This document shows, piece by piece, positions 1 through 12,832 of a stretch of 64,000 nt of DNA (within the stretch, counting starts at the first letter, position 1; the number at the start of each line of letters is the position of its first letter). Position numbers and translations under genes: made by a program. The stretch lies in the NCBI GenBank assembly GCA_905221605.1, contig CAJNDS010002191.1, positions 530,210 to 594,209 on the forward strand, written 5' to 3'. This DNA is from Symbiodinium natans (lineage: Eukaryota > Sar > Dinophyceae > Suessiales > Symbiodiniaceae). The notes beneath the pieces are model-generated. The model was not told the DNA's origin. It did not search any database and saw only the letters and a program-made list of their open reading frames with translations.

Positions 1-1154
1 CCTTTTTTGGGGATATGTAAGCCTAAACAATAGCGCCCATGTGAATACCGGGCCTTGACGGCCTTGATTTCGGGAATCTGCGATGTTTCTAAAGGGTTCA
101 GGGTTTAGGTTTAAGAGTTGCACGTTGCAAACAACATAACAGGTTTGCCTGAAGGCCTCCATTAGTGTGAGCACGGCACTTTGCTCAGCACAACAAATCT
201 CATACTGCCATTTGAAGGAAGCCCCGACCACTATAGTCTTTGGCAGCCGGCCCCGCAGAAGCACGGGGCTTGATCAGAATGCAGTTGCTACCGTGCGAGG
301 TTTGGGCCTGATGGTTCAGGGCTTAAAGTTTCAGAGGTTGAAGTCTTTGTTTAGGGTGGTCTGGGGCTGTCGAGGGCGAAATGCTTGATGAGAGGGCTCA
401 GGGCTGTGGAGTGACATGGGGGTTCTGAAAATATGGGTATCTTACGGGGGTCCTTACTATGAGGGGATCCTAAATCCTAATAATTTGGGGTTGGGGGGCC
501 CAATATTTTCGTAAACCCCCACATCGGGCTCCTCGTTGTTCTTATAGACCACGCCATCCTGGGCTTTCCTGAGCGAGGTTTGGGCTTACCGGCGCTCGGC
601 CCAGATGCCACAACATGCCACCACCCAAAGCAGGTGCTAAGGCGCGAACCTGGGTTTGAGCACCGGGGGCGGGGGGTGGGGGGCAGGCCCAAGACCAACG
701 CAGAAGCCGCCAACTCGGAGTTTACATGGTTGCTCGAGAGGGATTGCTTCCTCAAAACCTGAGATTCGACGTCCTCCATGGGTTCTGTGTACGTCAAACT
801 TGTTTTTTTAGGATGGGGACTGGCCTCATGAGCCCCTAAAGGCAATACATGTGTTCATACATCCAAGTAAACCTATGCAAGACCACCCCCCCTATTCCCC
901 CTTACACCCTTAGCCCTAAACCCTAAACTTAAACCCTTTTCTTTGAACCCAGACTCTGTAAGGCAGCTGGCACGATGACATTTGCATCGTTTACATGCTA
1001 GAAAGTAAGTGCAGCCAAGACAGAAAGTCAGCAAGCAACCTCAACGAAGATCTGCAATATGCTGGGGCCTCACAAGCACCCTTGCTGCACAGAGGGGCAT
1101 CGTACGAGGGAGCTCTAAGACACTGTAAGTTCGCCAAGCACACCGAGCATAGAT
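1..1154. other. gene-poor repeat-rich stretch
   Basis: No convincing gene is seen. It holds isolated telomere-like heptamers (around 100-115 and 905-935), one family 2 foldback element (418-530) and GC-rich filler whose open frames on both strands overlap each other without family resemblance. Confidence 0.5.
418..530. mobile_element. family 2 foldback element, copy 1
   Basis: The left end reads GGGGGTTCTGAAAATATGGG and the right end is its approximate inverse, finishing TTTTCGTAAACCCCC. The middle carries the shared block GGGGTCCTTACTATGAGGGG. About ten copies of this plan occur in the window. It has no coding capacity, so it would be a non-autonomous, MITE-like element. Confidence 0.6.
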
Positions 1155-1836
1155 GATTCCTCCCTCGGACGTTTGCATTCTCAAGCGGCGTTCTTCACGT
1201 CTACTCTGCTTTACCGCCATCCTTGTTGCTCGATGTTGCTGAAGTCTCAAGTACTGGAAGGGTACGAGTGTCACCAAGACCACGGTCATCAAGATCTCGC
1301 AAGGAAGTCAAGGTTGAGGCGCCTTGCGTCAGTGCTCGAGAGTGCCTGTCCGTCTCAAATCCATCAGAGGAGGAACCGTTCACAGACACCACTGCTGGCC
1401 TGGAACCGTCAAACAGGGAGCCTTCACCTGTTCCAGCTTCGAATCTGTTGAGTAGAGCCGTCAAATCTCGAAAACGCCCCACTTGCTCTTCTGCCGGATC
1501 TTGCATTGGGCACATGATGGTCTCATACTGATGCCTGGTAATCACCTCATCTTCTGTTTGAACGTTCGCATCACGTGTGCATTCCTGCATCTCCGCTGGG
1601 CATCAAGAATCTAAAGCCGGACGTGTGGAACATAAACACTCCGAAAGACGGAGAGTCACACAGGGAGGCCTCTGACGTGCAGCATCGCTTGTTCTGCCAT
1701 CATTTCTGTCTGAAGTAACCACGCCATGAAGAGCAGCTTGCAAGTGGTGGCATACCTCAGGCGACAGCATGGACGTCTGAGCATGCCGTAGTGAATAAGC
1801 AATGCAGGATGCCAGCTTCTTGGAAGTCAAATCCAT
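1155..1836 (-). CDS. hypothetical protein, probable multi-exon gene
   Basis: Three adjacent minus-strand frames read like protein. A first block from 1836 starts MDLTSKKLASCIAYSLRHAQ. A second block (about 1584-1281) follows a GATGCAG acceptor and is hydrophilic and acidic, including DANVQTEDEVITRHQYETI and RFRDLTALLNRFEAG, with a possible donor at CCGTG/GTCTTGG. A third basic block (about 1221-1155) includes KQSRREERRLRM. I do not recognise the family. Joining phases could not be fully reconciled, so exon limits are approximate. The gene sits between telomere-like repeats on both sides. It could also be two fragments of a decayed gene. Confidence 0.35.
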
Positions 1837-3475
1837 GGCGCGGCAAGGGCAATAAATTCACTCATGCACTGCCCGATCGGGCCTCGCAGCGGTATTAGCT
1901 CGAGCCAAGTGGCTTGAGCCGTTATCCTTAAACCGTAAACCCTAACCCTAAACCCAAAACCCAAAACCCTAAGCATACATTCCGTTGCAGGAGGGAAGCC
2001 ACTCTTCCAGCGCGTGTGACAGCGCAAAGGTCGTCATGAGCAGCACCCAGACCTGGCTCCAAGCTTTGTGGAACTTTGGAGGGTTTCGGCTCTCGCACTC
2101 GCACAAGGCAGGCAAGGACTCGTACTTTGGAGGGTTTAGGGTTTAGGGTTTCGGGTTTAGGGTTGAGGTTGAGGGCTCTTTTGCCACCTGCCAAGCAGCC
2201 TCACACCACACCGCAGGGTTGCAAAGAGTGTCGCGGCTGGTCTACAGTCGATTGGCGAGAAGATGATTGAGCAGTCTTACTATTGCTAGTCGTGTTTTGT
2301 TATTGTGATATTGTTATACTTTTTATATCATGGTATTAAATATTCTTAGATTATGTGTGTTACTATTATATGGCTCCATGAAGCTCCATGGCTTCAGTGT
2401 ACACTGCGACCTACAGTTAAGACCTTGGGGGGGGTTTAGCTGCACCTGACTTATGGGGTTCTTAAGGGAGCCTTAGGCTTAGGGAGTAGTGGGGAGTGTT
2501 AGGGAACCTTGGGTTTCATACCCCCTTGAAGCCCCCCCCCCCCCACCCCCCCCTAAGAACCCTGTAACGTATGTGACTGCCAAGATGCCACGACCATTCT
2601 GCTTGCTTCGCGTGCAGAGAGCCGTTTCCAGGTCATGCTGCATTGCCCCACAAACCTCTGCAAAGGGCGTTCCGGTGTCATGCTTCAACCAATTTCCTCG
2701 AATCTCCTCGTATTAACGTATAATGGATCTCATGAACCCGATATTTTCACACCTTGCCCAGGGTTTCATGTAAGCAGAAACTGAGACATAATTCTCTCTG
2801 ATGGAAATTCTGCAGAAGAACTATCCCAAGGGAGCCTACCAGCGGTTTAGGGTTTAATTAGGGTGCTGTCGGGGCTTGGGGGTCGTGAGGTCTCTCTAAG
2901 CGATATGCCAGGCAACAAATGGAGATTAGACATGGCCGCCGACAGATCCCCGGACCTTGGCTCTTCAGGCATTGGCAGTTCCGCGCGTCTTTGAAGGGGC
3001 CACATCTGGGAGGAAGTTCCTTCCTGTGCCATAACAGAGGGGTTGGGTTTCCAGGATATGTTGGTTGGTTCCTTGTGTAGGGCTATGTACACTAAGTAAG
3101 TATAGGCTATGGAGTTCTTTCGCGAAGGCTTCAAGGCGGCGCGCGACGCAGTAGGACCCTTCTCACTTTTGCATGCAGACGTTGCAAGACTTTTCAAATC
3201 CAGTCTTGAGCCTTAGAATCTTAAACTCCAAACCCTAAAGGGTTTAGGGTTTAAGGTTTAGGGTTGCATGATTTTGGGGGGAGACCCGGCCCGGAATCCT
3301 TGGAGCAACTATGCCCACCAAGGCTCGTCAGCGCGCGACGAAGGAGGTAGATGCAAACAGCTGCACTCAAGCCTGAAATTGGGTTGTTAAGGCTTTTTGG
3401 GCACGCATAGCTGGACGAACCACTCCGCAAGGCTTCTGGTACGACGGTTTAGTTTAGGGTTTAGGATGTAGGGTT

Positions 3476-3556
3476 TAGCAAAATAGCGGACCCCTGAAAT
3501 AGACACCCAAATAGCAGGAGACCCCAATAAGGTACCCCTGATATCGCAAACCCCCA
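3476..3556. mobile_element. family 2 foldback element, copy 2 (diverged)
   Basis: Carries the family blocks in degenerate form: AAATAGCGGACCCCTGAAAT on the left and a CCCCTGATATCGCAAACCCCC end on the right. The inverted ends are weaker than in other copies. Confidence 0.45.
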
Positions 3557-4467
3557 TCTAGGGTTTAGGATTTAGAGTTTATGGTTAGGACTTAGGGTTG
3601 GTCTTTTTGTTCTTTCAGGAGGGATTCGGGTTTCTTAGCGACACAGGGTGGCTTTGCTTGTAAGGTTTAGGATTGGGATCTCCGGTGTCATCCCGAGTCA
3701 TGCTTTGTGAACTGTGCCCTGTTGACTGTTGACCTGCCTCACATGTGCATGTGCTTGACCGCTCACAGGCTTGTGAAGAGAGAGCATGGATGTTTTGGCA
3801 TGCGGCGTTGGACACGGGCTAGATAAAGAATTACGAATCGCATTCCCTGATGGTCCCTGGGTAATTCTACTATACTACAGTAGCCCCCCAAAGCCCTATT
3901 CTAATCTTTATGGCCCCTATAGAGTCCCATAGTATCCCCATCCTTAATCCGTGAAAGAGTACAAGAGTACAGGCCACGGCCGCCGAGCAGCCGTAGAGCA
4001 CGCTCGCCGTGAGTGCGAAGCTGTACCCGACGCTTTCAACGTAGCCCAGGACCTTCAGTGCCACCATCACACCTCAGCCACTTGTTTTGGGGGGCCGTAC
4101 AGATCGGAACAGTGTTTCGGGGTTTGTTATAGTATCTCTTTATAAAGGAACCATAAGGGAATACTCTTCGCAATTATTCCGACACGTAGATGAGTCACCT
4201 ACAATCCTAGCTCCCTGGCCCAAAACCCTAACCCTTTTGGGGGTGGAACACAGGGTCGTCAGAGTAGGCAGGCATCCCCGTGAGGTCTGCTGTATTAGCA
4301 GCTAGATAGACACCATCAGAAGCAGCTAGGGTTCTGTATGTGACAGATTTGGCATATGACATACAGTTTCTTGAATTCGACAGCGCAAAGGAATACTAAA
4401 CATCTTGAATAAACAAGCTGAAATTAGATAAACGGGTTATTATATGAATACATATATACATATATAC

Positions 4468-4499
<32 letters not shown>

Positions 4500-6329
4500 C
4501 TGCTGTGTGTAAAAATGTTTCTATATATATAAATATATATACACCACCATCGAGTACCAGATAGTCCATAGATTCATAAAGAATGCTATGTTCTATACGA
4601 TGTATTGAGCATACGCGCAATGTATTTAAAGTACATACGTACCTACCTACCTGCCTACATACGTACACACATGAAGACAAATATACGCACATGCGTCTAT
4701 TTCTAAGCTCGTATTCTATATTACAATAAGCATTAACAAAAGCATAAGACATTAACAAGCACCCTGAACATACCCTGAACCCGGGGCCGATACCAGTCTC
4801 CGCGAAGGCAAAAATGACCTTCGGAGGCTGTTGTCGGGGGTTGGGGTTAGCTCTTAATTGCTCTTAATTGAGGCTTTGAGGGTTTGGGTGGTTTTAGTTT
4901 TGGGGTTTGGGGGGCTTTGGCGTACGGGCTAGTCAGACTTCTAAATATTCAACTGGCAGAATGGACTCGTGTAAGACACAGCACAGCCACTTTGGCATGC
5001 GGATGCCGCCTCCCTTGACACAGAGGCCCACGACAAGCCTACGTACAAGTCTTTGCTTTGCATCGGTCGTTGGCCTCAGCAGGGTTTCGGGCTTACGGAT
5101 TGTAACGCTTAGCGGTTTAGGGTTAAGTTGATTTTTGCATAGGCATAAGATAACATGATAACATTATTAATATGTAAGAACATTAAGGTCATAAGCTCGT
5201 CAAACATATAATCGTAAAACAAAAACCGTAAACTAAATTCCGGTCAGAAAAGGAAGATAAAAATAAATAGTGTTGTAAACCATGAAGTGTACAAAAACTC
5301 TAGAACTCCTAGCAGAGCATAGAAAAAGCAGCTTAACGTAGAAGAATGTTTAACAATATAATTCAAGATCGTCATACACAACTATGATATAGCGATCTAA
5401 TGATGTAATAATGTAATAATTTAGGTTTCATTATATAAACCATTGAGCTGCCCCAGCAATGTCCAAGTTTTCCTGCAGGGCTCTTTGGCCGTGCAGTTCT
5501 CTGAATGATGGTCCCTCGGGGAACTCGAGGATTGAAGGCTCCGATTTAGGATGGTTTTGGCTCTAGTTCTAGGCGCTAGGGCTGAGTCCCCAAATCCCCT
5601 GACTCCGAACCACAACCTCCAAGCCAACGACCGCACATTGCAACCTCGGCCCCAGAAGTCGGGCGGCGAAAAGTGCATAAAGTACACGGGGGAAGTTCAG
5701 CGCAAGCCAACATCCCAAGTCCTGGTCACAAGCGTGTGGGGCCTGCTAAGGTCATTCTCTTCAAGAGGTTTAGGCCCGAACGGAAAAGCCTACTCCTCTG
5801 TGATGAAGAGCAGGTGTCAAACGAAGGGTCTGGGCGTGTGAGTTCAATCCGATGCCCTCCTACGGTCAGGGTTCGGTGAGGATCGCTGCTCCAAAAAATC
5901 CCATCTGGTGCCTGCATTCAGGATTCGCGAATCAATGAGACTAGGACTCTTTTTTGATTCCATGCTTGACCAGAACTTGCCATTTGCTAGTGTTGCTGTT
6001 CTTTCTTTTTGAGAGGATGGGACGGTGGGGGCACTATGGGCACTCAAGCCATACCTAACACAAGACCACCATCGTGCGCAAGCTCTTACTGGAAGCAGCT
6101 GCACATGGGAGCTGACCTAAATTACCGACCCTGTTGGCACCATAAACTCCTATGAGCCGTGAGCACTATATCATGTGCATTGCATCACCATCAACTCCCT
6201 CATGTTAGTGCTGAGGAGGGGTAGGTCGGGCAGCACATCGTGACAACACGTGTGCCTGTTGCTGCCAGCCCGCACTACTGCTCTGGCAAGCGTGGCCTGA
6301 ACCCTAAATCCCTTTGGCCAAACTCACGT

Positions 6330-6430
6330 GGGAGTTTACGAAAAGAAGGGACCCCTACTATAGACCCCAAACAGCAGGATGCCCTTGTAATCGGGACCCC
6401 AATAAGCTCCCCCTATTTTCGGAAACCCCC
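6330..6430. mobile_element. family 2 foldback element, copy 3
   Basis: Left end GGGAGTTTACGAAAAGAAGG and right end CCCTATTTTCGGAAACCCCC are inverted repeats of each other. The interior has the ACCCCTACTATAGACCCC and GGGACCCCAATAAG blocks shared with other copies. Confidence 0.6.
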
Positions 6431-7529
6431 ACCTCCTCCAGTGGAGGCGTATCCGCCACGGTTGCGGTATTGAACTTGTCGATGATGAAGGCCTACAGCG
6501 CAGCAGGCAAGAGAACGCACACAGATGCGCACGGTAGATGCTGCAAGGGTTGCGGAATCTATCACTGCTGCAGATTGCCATCAAAGGCCAAGACAACCCC
6601 CGAAGATCTGCAAACAAAGCATGTGGAGTGACATGTGACATTTACAAGAAATGCACCAATCGAGATCGTCGAAAGCTGAACCTTGAAACCTAATCCACAG
6701 ACCTTTAGCGTCTCTTGGGCGCTCTCTATGAAGGGGCGTTCAGGATTTACAAGGGCAAAGGCTTATTTCAAAAGGGGCCCATCCAAAGAAAGTTGAAGTA
6801 GAAAGCAGCTGTTGACTCAACGCTTTTGGCAGGATTTGAATCGCATCTGACGGCCTGCGAATGGTGTGTCAAACTCATCATCGTCACGTCATTGCCCTGG
6901 TTAGGCGTGGCGCCGCCAGATAGCCTGCCGCCAGACAGCCTGCTTGGGTCTGCGGTACCGACAGTTCAAGACGAGCAAACGATATAGTTCTAATGCTACA
7001 CGTACATGTATATATACATAATATATATATATATATAGATAGATATAGATATATACATACATAGAGAGTGAGAGAGAGACACATCCATCTTTGCATATGT
7101 GTGCCTGTCTGTATCCAGTTACGTACATATGAATGTGTGGGCTCTTCAAAGGTTCGGAACGCACCAGACCTCAACCCCAGTGTCAAAACCCAAGGGCCAA
7201 ACGAACGGCGCTGAAAACAACAAGCTACAGAAACCCACGGAACTTGATTCTTGGGGATTCTTTTCTTGCCACCCGCCTAGCTGACTGATTCTTAGGGTTT
7301 CGGGTTTAGGGTCATGTGTTGGGCATGGTCTTTGCCAAACGCAGGCCAGCCCGAAAGCGTTCATCCCTTCTCCCGAAGTCTGAATCCCAACAACTACAGA
7401 CCGTCAGGAGCAACCCTGAAAGAAAACAAGGGCACCCGGATATACATACATACATATATAATATATGCTTTCCCCAAATGATCTAGTTTGGAAAGCCTTT
7501 CGGGCCCAGAAAAGTGACCTTCAGACCTA

Positions 7530-9035
7530 ATTCGAAATTTATATTAAACGGCCACACCCTTAGAGAGATCTTCCTCTGAGAAATCCTCTGGCCTCATTCG
7601 TAATACAATTTATTTAGCAATCTAAATTTGCCTATTTAAAGCCGCACCCTATGAGATCCTCTTCTGGGGCCTGCCTGCCCGTAACAAACTCGCATAAGAA
7701 CTTTATATGCAGAGGTTACAGCCTCAGAAATCCTCATCTGGTCTTCCTTCTTAGTTTATTGAAGGAACTGCTTTGACAGAAGAAGCCCACACCCTAAGAA
7801 AGAGGATTTCTATACTTAACGGCCACACCCTATGAAATCCTCTTCTGCGGCCTCTTCATGATTTTTTGATAGACTTGTGTATGATAAAGCCACAGCTTCG
7901 TTCGTAATTAAGCCCACGTACAACAAACATATTCAGAGACCCCGCCCCAAGAAATCCTCTTCTAAGCCTCATTCGTTACTACCTATTTGGAATTTTATAT
8001 TTCCGACCACACCCTATGAAATTCTCCTCTGGCCCCCATTCCTAATGAAACGTAACTTGATTTTGTATTGTAAACCCACACCCTAAAAGAATCCTCCTCT
8101 GGGCTTCGTTCGTAATTGACCCCAAGCAAGCAAGTGTATATTAAGAGGCGAGCCCCCAAGACATCCTCTTCTAAGCCTCATTCGTACTTAAACCGAGTTA
8201 GAATTTCATAATGCAGACCACACCCTATGAAGTCCCTTCTGGCCCCTATTCATAATGAAGTTTACAAAGCCACACCCTAAAAAATCCTCAACAGAGCGTC
8301 GTTTGTCATTGCTTTGCCTAGATGCTGGGACCTGGAACAGAATCTCATAAGAACTTTATAATTTTAGACAAGAAACCCACACCCTAAGAAGTTCTCATCT
8401 AGGCTTCGTTCATAGGTAACTGTTGGACAGAATTTTAATAGAGGCCACGCCCCAAGAGATCATCTTATGAGCCCTCATCCATATTTAAATGTACTTCGAA
8501 TTCTATATTCAACGGCCACACCCTATGACATACTCTTCTGAGGCCTCTTTATGAAATGCCAATAGACTTGCGTACGATGAAGCCACAGCTTCGTTCGTAA
8601 TTAAACCCAAGCGCAACAAACACATTAAGAGACCCCGCCCCAAGACATCCTCTTCTAAGCCTCATTCGTTACATGGAATTCTCCTTTGGCCCCGCTTCGT
8701 AATGAAATGTAATGTGGGGTTTGTATAAAAGCACCACACCCCAAGAAATCCTCATCTGGACTTCGTTTGTAATTCCACTTAAAAAGAATTTTGAGCCGCA
8801 CCCCAAGTCATCCTCTTCTAAGCCCCACTCATACTTAAGTCTAACTGGACTTTTGAATTGCAAGGCCACACACCGTCAGAAACACACCCTGAGAATCCTC
8901 ATCTGGGCTGCGTTAGTTACTTTTGATACTACTTTCTAGATTAAGATGCCACATCCCAAGGCATTCTCTTCTAAGCCTCATTCGCAATGAAATCTAATTG
9001 GAACTTTACATGTTAACGCCACACATTAAATACCG
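7530..9035. repeat. degenerate tandem array, about 75-80 bp unit
   Basis: About nineteen diverged copies of a unit with the core CACACCCTAAGAAATCCTC followed by TCTGGCCTCATTCGTAAT and an AT-rich tail. Examples start near 7551, 7643, 7787, 7825, 7938, 8009, 8085, 8220, 8272, 8380, 8518, 8638, 8800 and 8886. Spacing varies between about 50 and 110 bp. A longer segment at about 7822-7990 recurs at about 8514-8672, which suggests a higher-order duplication of about 690 bp. Stops and changing frames argue against coding. Confidence 0.8.
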
Positions 9036-10673
9036 AATAGTCTGTATCTAAAATAACAAACTGTGTGTGTGTGTGTTTCTCTGTGAGTGTGTGCAAGGAA
9101 GTCACATAGAAAAAAGCAACTTCTAGCAAATATATTCTTAAAAAACCACTTTGTTTTGCACATTTTGCCCAAACAAACAAAAAATCAAAAAACTCAAAAC
9201 CATGAAGTCGCTTTTTGTTGGACATTTTGGTTTTCTCGAGGGTTTTTGGTTTTTTTTGTAAAAAACCGTGTTCTTTTAGATTTTACTCTCCGTGGTGTTG
9301 AGAATCCAAAAAACGCGAGGTTCTTTTTTGATTCCGAGAGTTAATGGAATGAGTCAACAAGTGGACGAATGTAATTCATTAAAGGACTGCGCCGTACAGA
9401 CCCAGCATGTCATTTTAATCAGTATTTACGAGGGTTTTCATAATCATAGGGAAAAAAGAAAAACCTAGATCACGGGGGGTGGACCATACATATATATATA
9501 TATATACACATATGAATATGACATATATACATATATATATATATATACGTAAAACATAATGTATGAAACCGAATATGCCGCAAACTCCTATGCTAGCCTG
9601 ATCGGTTGCGACGAGGAGTTCACTGGGCTGACCTCCAGAAGGCCAGGAAGGTTCCTTGCCAAGCACACTTATGTCTTTCAAGGGCTTGAGCGGGGAGAGG
9701 GTTTCGAGTTCAGCGAGGATACCCTTCTTTGAACCCGGTCTGAGAGAGCCATGGTACCTGTCAGCGAGGAAGCACTAAACCCTAAACCCCAAACCCTAGA
9801 AATCTGGGGTCATGATTTGGGTACAAGTTCCTGGGGGATACCGGGGAGTTCTAGACACTGAAGCATCCACTCAGGCAGAACCTTCCCGAGGCCTGGGGCA
9901 CCGCCAAAAAAACACAACTACAAGTGGCTCACCTACTTTTCTGCAGAGTCTGGGGCCTGCAGCGTAGAGCTTACAGGGTTCTGCAGCCCTTCTCAGAAGA
10001 ATCTGAATAGGAAACCTCGGAACCATATGATTCCTCGAAAGGTGCTTGGATGAATGCTTTTTCCAGTCGTGGGACATTCGGCTATCCGCTTTCCGCTGGA
10101 GGTCGGGCGAGTCCTCGGCCTGCCAAAGGGGACTTGGGGTGTTTGAGCCCCTTTTAAAGGTGGTTTAGGGTTTAGGGTTAACCCTGTTACCTTGAACCCC
10201 CGAAACCCTAAACCCTTTTAGCTTCTAACCCTAAACCTCTGTTTCTGAACCCGGTCTCTGTTTGGATGCAAGGCCCGGGGGTGTTGCCTTGAAACTCATC
10301 TGCAAGTAGCTCCAAGATGACGACACGGCATCGAGCAAAGAACCCTACAATCCCCCCAAAACCCTAAACCCCCCCTCCCCAAAAAAACCTAAGATCCGAC
10401 CAAAAACCCTAAAATCCCCAAAGCCCTTTTTTGACCCCGCGAGCTCTGCCGGGTTTCACAGCAAACCCCGAAGCCCTAAACCCGTAAAATCCCCCCCCCC
10501 CCCCACCCCCCCAACCCCCAAAATCCTGAACTCCTGGCACCTCTGGCTCCTGCGGAGCGGAGAGCTGCTTGGCTGGCACGTCTGACGAGCGGGCGCCGTT
10601 GGAGCCTGCCCGGGGTTTGGGGTTTAGGCTTTTTTTTTTTTTGCGACCCGCCAAGCAGTCCAGCCGCACTGCA

Positions 10674-10739
10674 GGGTTTAGGGTTTAGGGTTTAAGGTTT
10701 AGGGCTTGGGTTTAGGGTTTAGGGTTTAGGGTTTAGGGC
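10674..10739 (+). repeat. interstitial telomere array (TTTAGGG)
   Basis: Roughly nine TTTAGGG heptamers with a few variants (TTTAAGG, CTTGGG). The array directly follows a T-rich stretch and the motif TTGCGACCCGCCAAGCAG. Confidence 0.9.
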
Positions 10740-10764
10740 TACTAAATGTAGGGATGATTACGAT

Positions 10765-10859
10765 GGGTATTTCCCAAAATGGGGGTACCCCCTTTTATAC
10801 CCCGAAACAGAATAGAATCCATTTAAAGGGACAAGGGTACCCCTGTTTTCGGAAACCGT
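10765..10859. mobile_element. family 2 foldback element, copy 4
   Basis: GGGTATTTCCCAAAATGGGG on the left is mirrored by CCCCTGTTTTCGGAAACC on the right. The interior is diverged. Confidence 0.45.
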
Positions 10860-11699
10860 ATAGGTTCCGCCCTGTGTGGTGATGTTTTCTTGGTGTTTTG
10901 CGCATGTTTACGAGTGTCGCGGCTTAGGGGGGAGGGTCTGGTTCGGGGCTTAACGCTCTTAGGGTGGGCATGCGCTTCAAGGCTTACACCTGTCGCAAGC
11001 ACACTTCGATTCGCTCACTCGCACAGGCAGGCGAGGATTCTTTCGGCTGGGTTCCTGATATTGTTGGGGTTTTGATATCGTGTAGCTCGGAATAGTTCAA
11101 GAGATGTTTAGGGCTTGGTGACGACGAAGGCACTGTTGAGGTCAAACGTTTGGATGCCCAACGTTTCAAACGCTGATTAATTAGTTTGGGGGACGTCTTG
11201 GGCTCCTATCTGTCTGCAGCTGCCAGAAACCAAAAAAAAAAACTGTCTAATGGGGATTTGGCGGAGCTATTAGCTTTTCCGAGATACTTGATTGTGTTCA
11301 CTGGCATGTCATGATTCATGTGCAGGAACAAACAATCATCCCACGTCTGTGCGCCTGAGAAAGTTAGCTCTAGCTGTCATGCGAAAAGCCGAAGCGTCCA
11401 AACACAAACCCCCCAGCCTTCTCCTTGAACTGAGCTTTCCGGTGAGCGTATGTTTCGCCAGGGTCCGCCACTTGGCTTCCTGGGAGCTGGGTCAAGGGCC
11501 TGGTTTTGGGACGGCCCCAGAGCTTGGGATGGTGAGCTGGCGCAGTTTATATATATATATATGTATATATATCCCTCTTTTACATTTAGGTATTTATTTA
11601 CCTATCTTATTTTTTGTGAGCTTTTGATAGGCCTTTTCGGGTTTCCTGCCAGTATCGGACCCTGATAAATTCCTTCGGATCCCTTGTGTCGGATTCATA

Positions 11700-11759
11700 G
11701 GAATTAGAACGGGGATACTATAATCCGTAAGGACGGTTAGTATAAGGGGAACATCCCAA
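11700..11759. mobile_element. family 1 foldback element, 3' half only
   Basis: Contains GGGGATACTATAATCC and ends GGTTAGTATAAGGGGAACAT then CCCAA, matching the right half of family 1. No matching left end (TTGGGATGTTCC) is found upstream, so the copy is truncated or decayed. Confidence 0.6.
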
Positions 11760-12760
11760 CTCCTTCTATTTGATCCATGGCAGGCGCTGAAGCCACAGCC
11801 AGCAAAGACATGCCGGCCGATGTGCATCCAGGCAAGCAGCACAAGAATGCCCAAAAGCTTCCGATGCCCACTCGACCCCCGAACCCTATTGCAAACTCCC
11901 TAGGCTTGTCGCGCAATTGCCATCCAGCTGCCAGCTCTGCACGACGGCGTGCACGAATGCCTGAAATGCCCGGATTCCAGCTGCACCATCTCTACCCTCC
12001 TAGCCTGCCGAGCAACCTAGGAATCAAAGGGATGAGTATCCTTCTCTGATAAAAGAATTGGGGGCCACTGCCCCCTCAAAAAACAAAAGGGCACAGGCAG
12101 GTACAGCACATCAAGAATTCAATAGCCCAATCCTGAACTTCATGCGCACATGTAGCGCAGGGAATAGCTCCCAGATGGTAGGCCATTGGGGGACCCCGGT
12201 ACCCTAAACCCTAAACCCTAAGCAGTTTAAACGCCCAACCATCCCAACTGGCAACTCACTGCCGCGCAGCGGAATTCATCTCCAGCACCGACGGGACCGA
12301 TGCGATGCTGCTCTGAGACAACTGGGCGGTCGTTGTCGGCTTTGTTCAGGGTCTTTTTGGTTGTTGGGTTTAGGGTTTAGGTTTCAGGGCTGCTTGCATA
12401 TGCCTACTGCAATGCTTCTGGGGCTTATACACAGGCTCACATGTCGGAAGGCAAAGAAAACATGACACCAATTGCCTAACTAGAATGTGACCGAAGCACT
12501 TCAGGGATGTGGTTTTGGAGAGGGGGCTTTCACGGACCTGTGGAAAGAATGCAAAGGACCTAAGTATTGCCCTGAGACTGTCCGCAAAAGGGTTCTAGGG
12601 TTCTATGGTAGAAACGGCAGATCTCTCAAGGAAATTCAACACTCAACCGCTTCTGCGCGGGCCAGTTAAGCTTAAGCTTTCCGAAGCCTGCAGCTCGACT
12701 GAGGAGACCAAGGGCTCTGCCAAAGCTCGCAGAAGGACACATAATGGCCACCCCCAGCTA

Positions 12761-12832
12761 GGGTTTAGGGTTTAGGGTTTAGGGTTTGGGGTTTAGGGTT
12801 TGAGTTTAGGGTTTAGGGTTTAGGGTTTAGGG
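12761..12832 (+). repeat. interstitial telomere array (TTTAGGG)
   Basis: About ten TTTAGGG heptamers, two of them altered (TTTGGGG, TTTGAG). Confidence 0.9.

Larger units (their letters stand above)
1837..7529. other. repeat-rich stretch without a clear gene
   Basis: Contains scattered TTTAGGG/CCCTAAA heptamers (for example 2138-2165 and 3228-3265), two family 2 foldback copies (3476-3556, 6330-6430), TA/TG microsatellites (about 4436-4545 and 6999-7056) and an AT-rich block at 5140-5430. Short coding-like minus-strand fragments occur near 3090-3160 and 5880-6000, but none has a family signature. Confidence 0.45.

Noticed and set aside
1928-2270. ORFs with NPKPETLNPKP-type peptides
   Set aside because: These are translations of telomere-like heptamers; the same peptides recur wherever TTTAGGG arrays lie.
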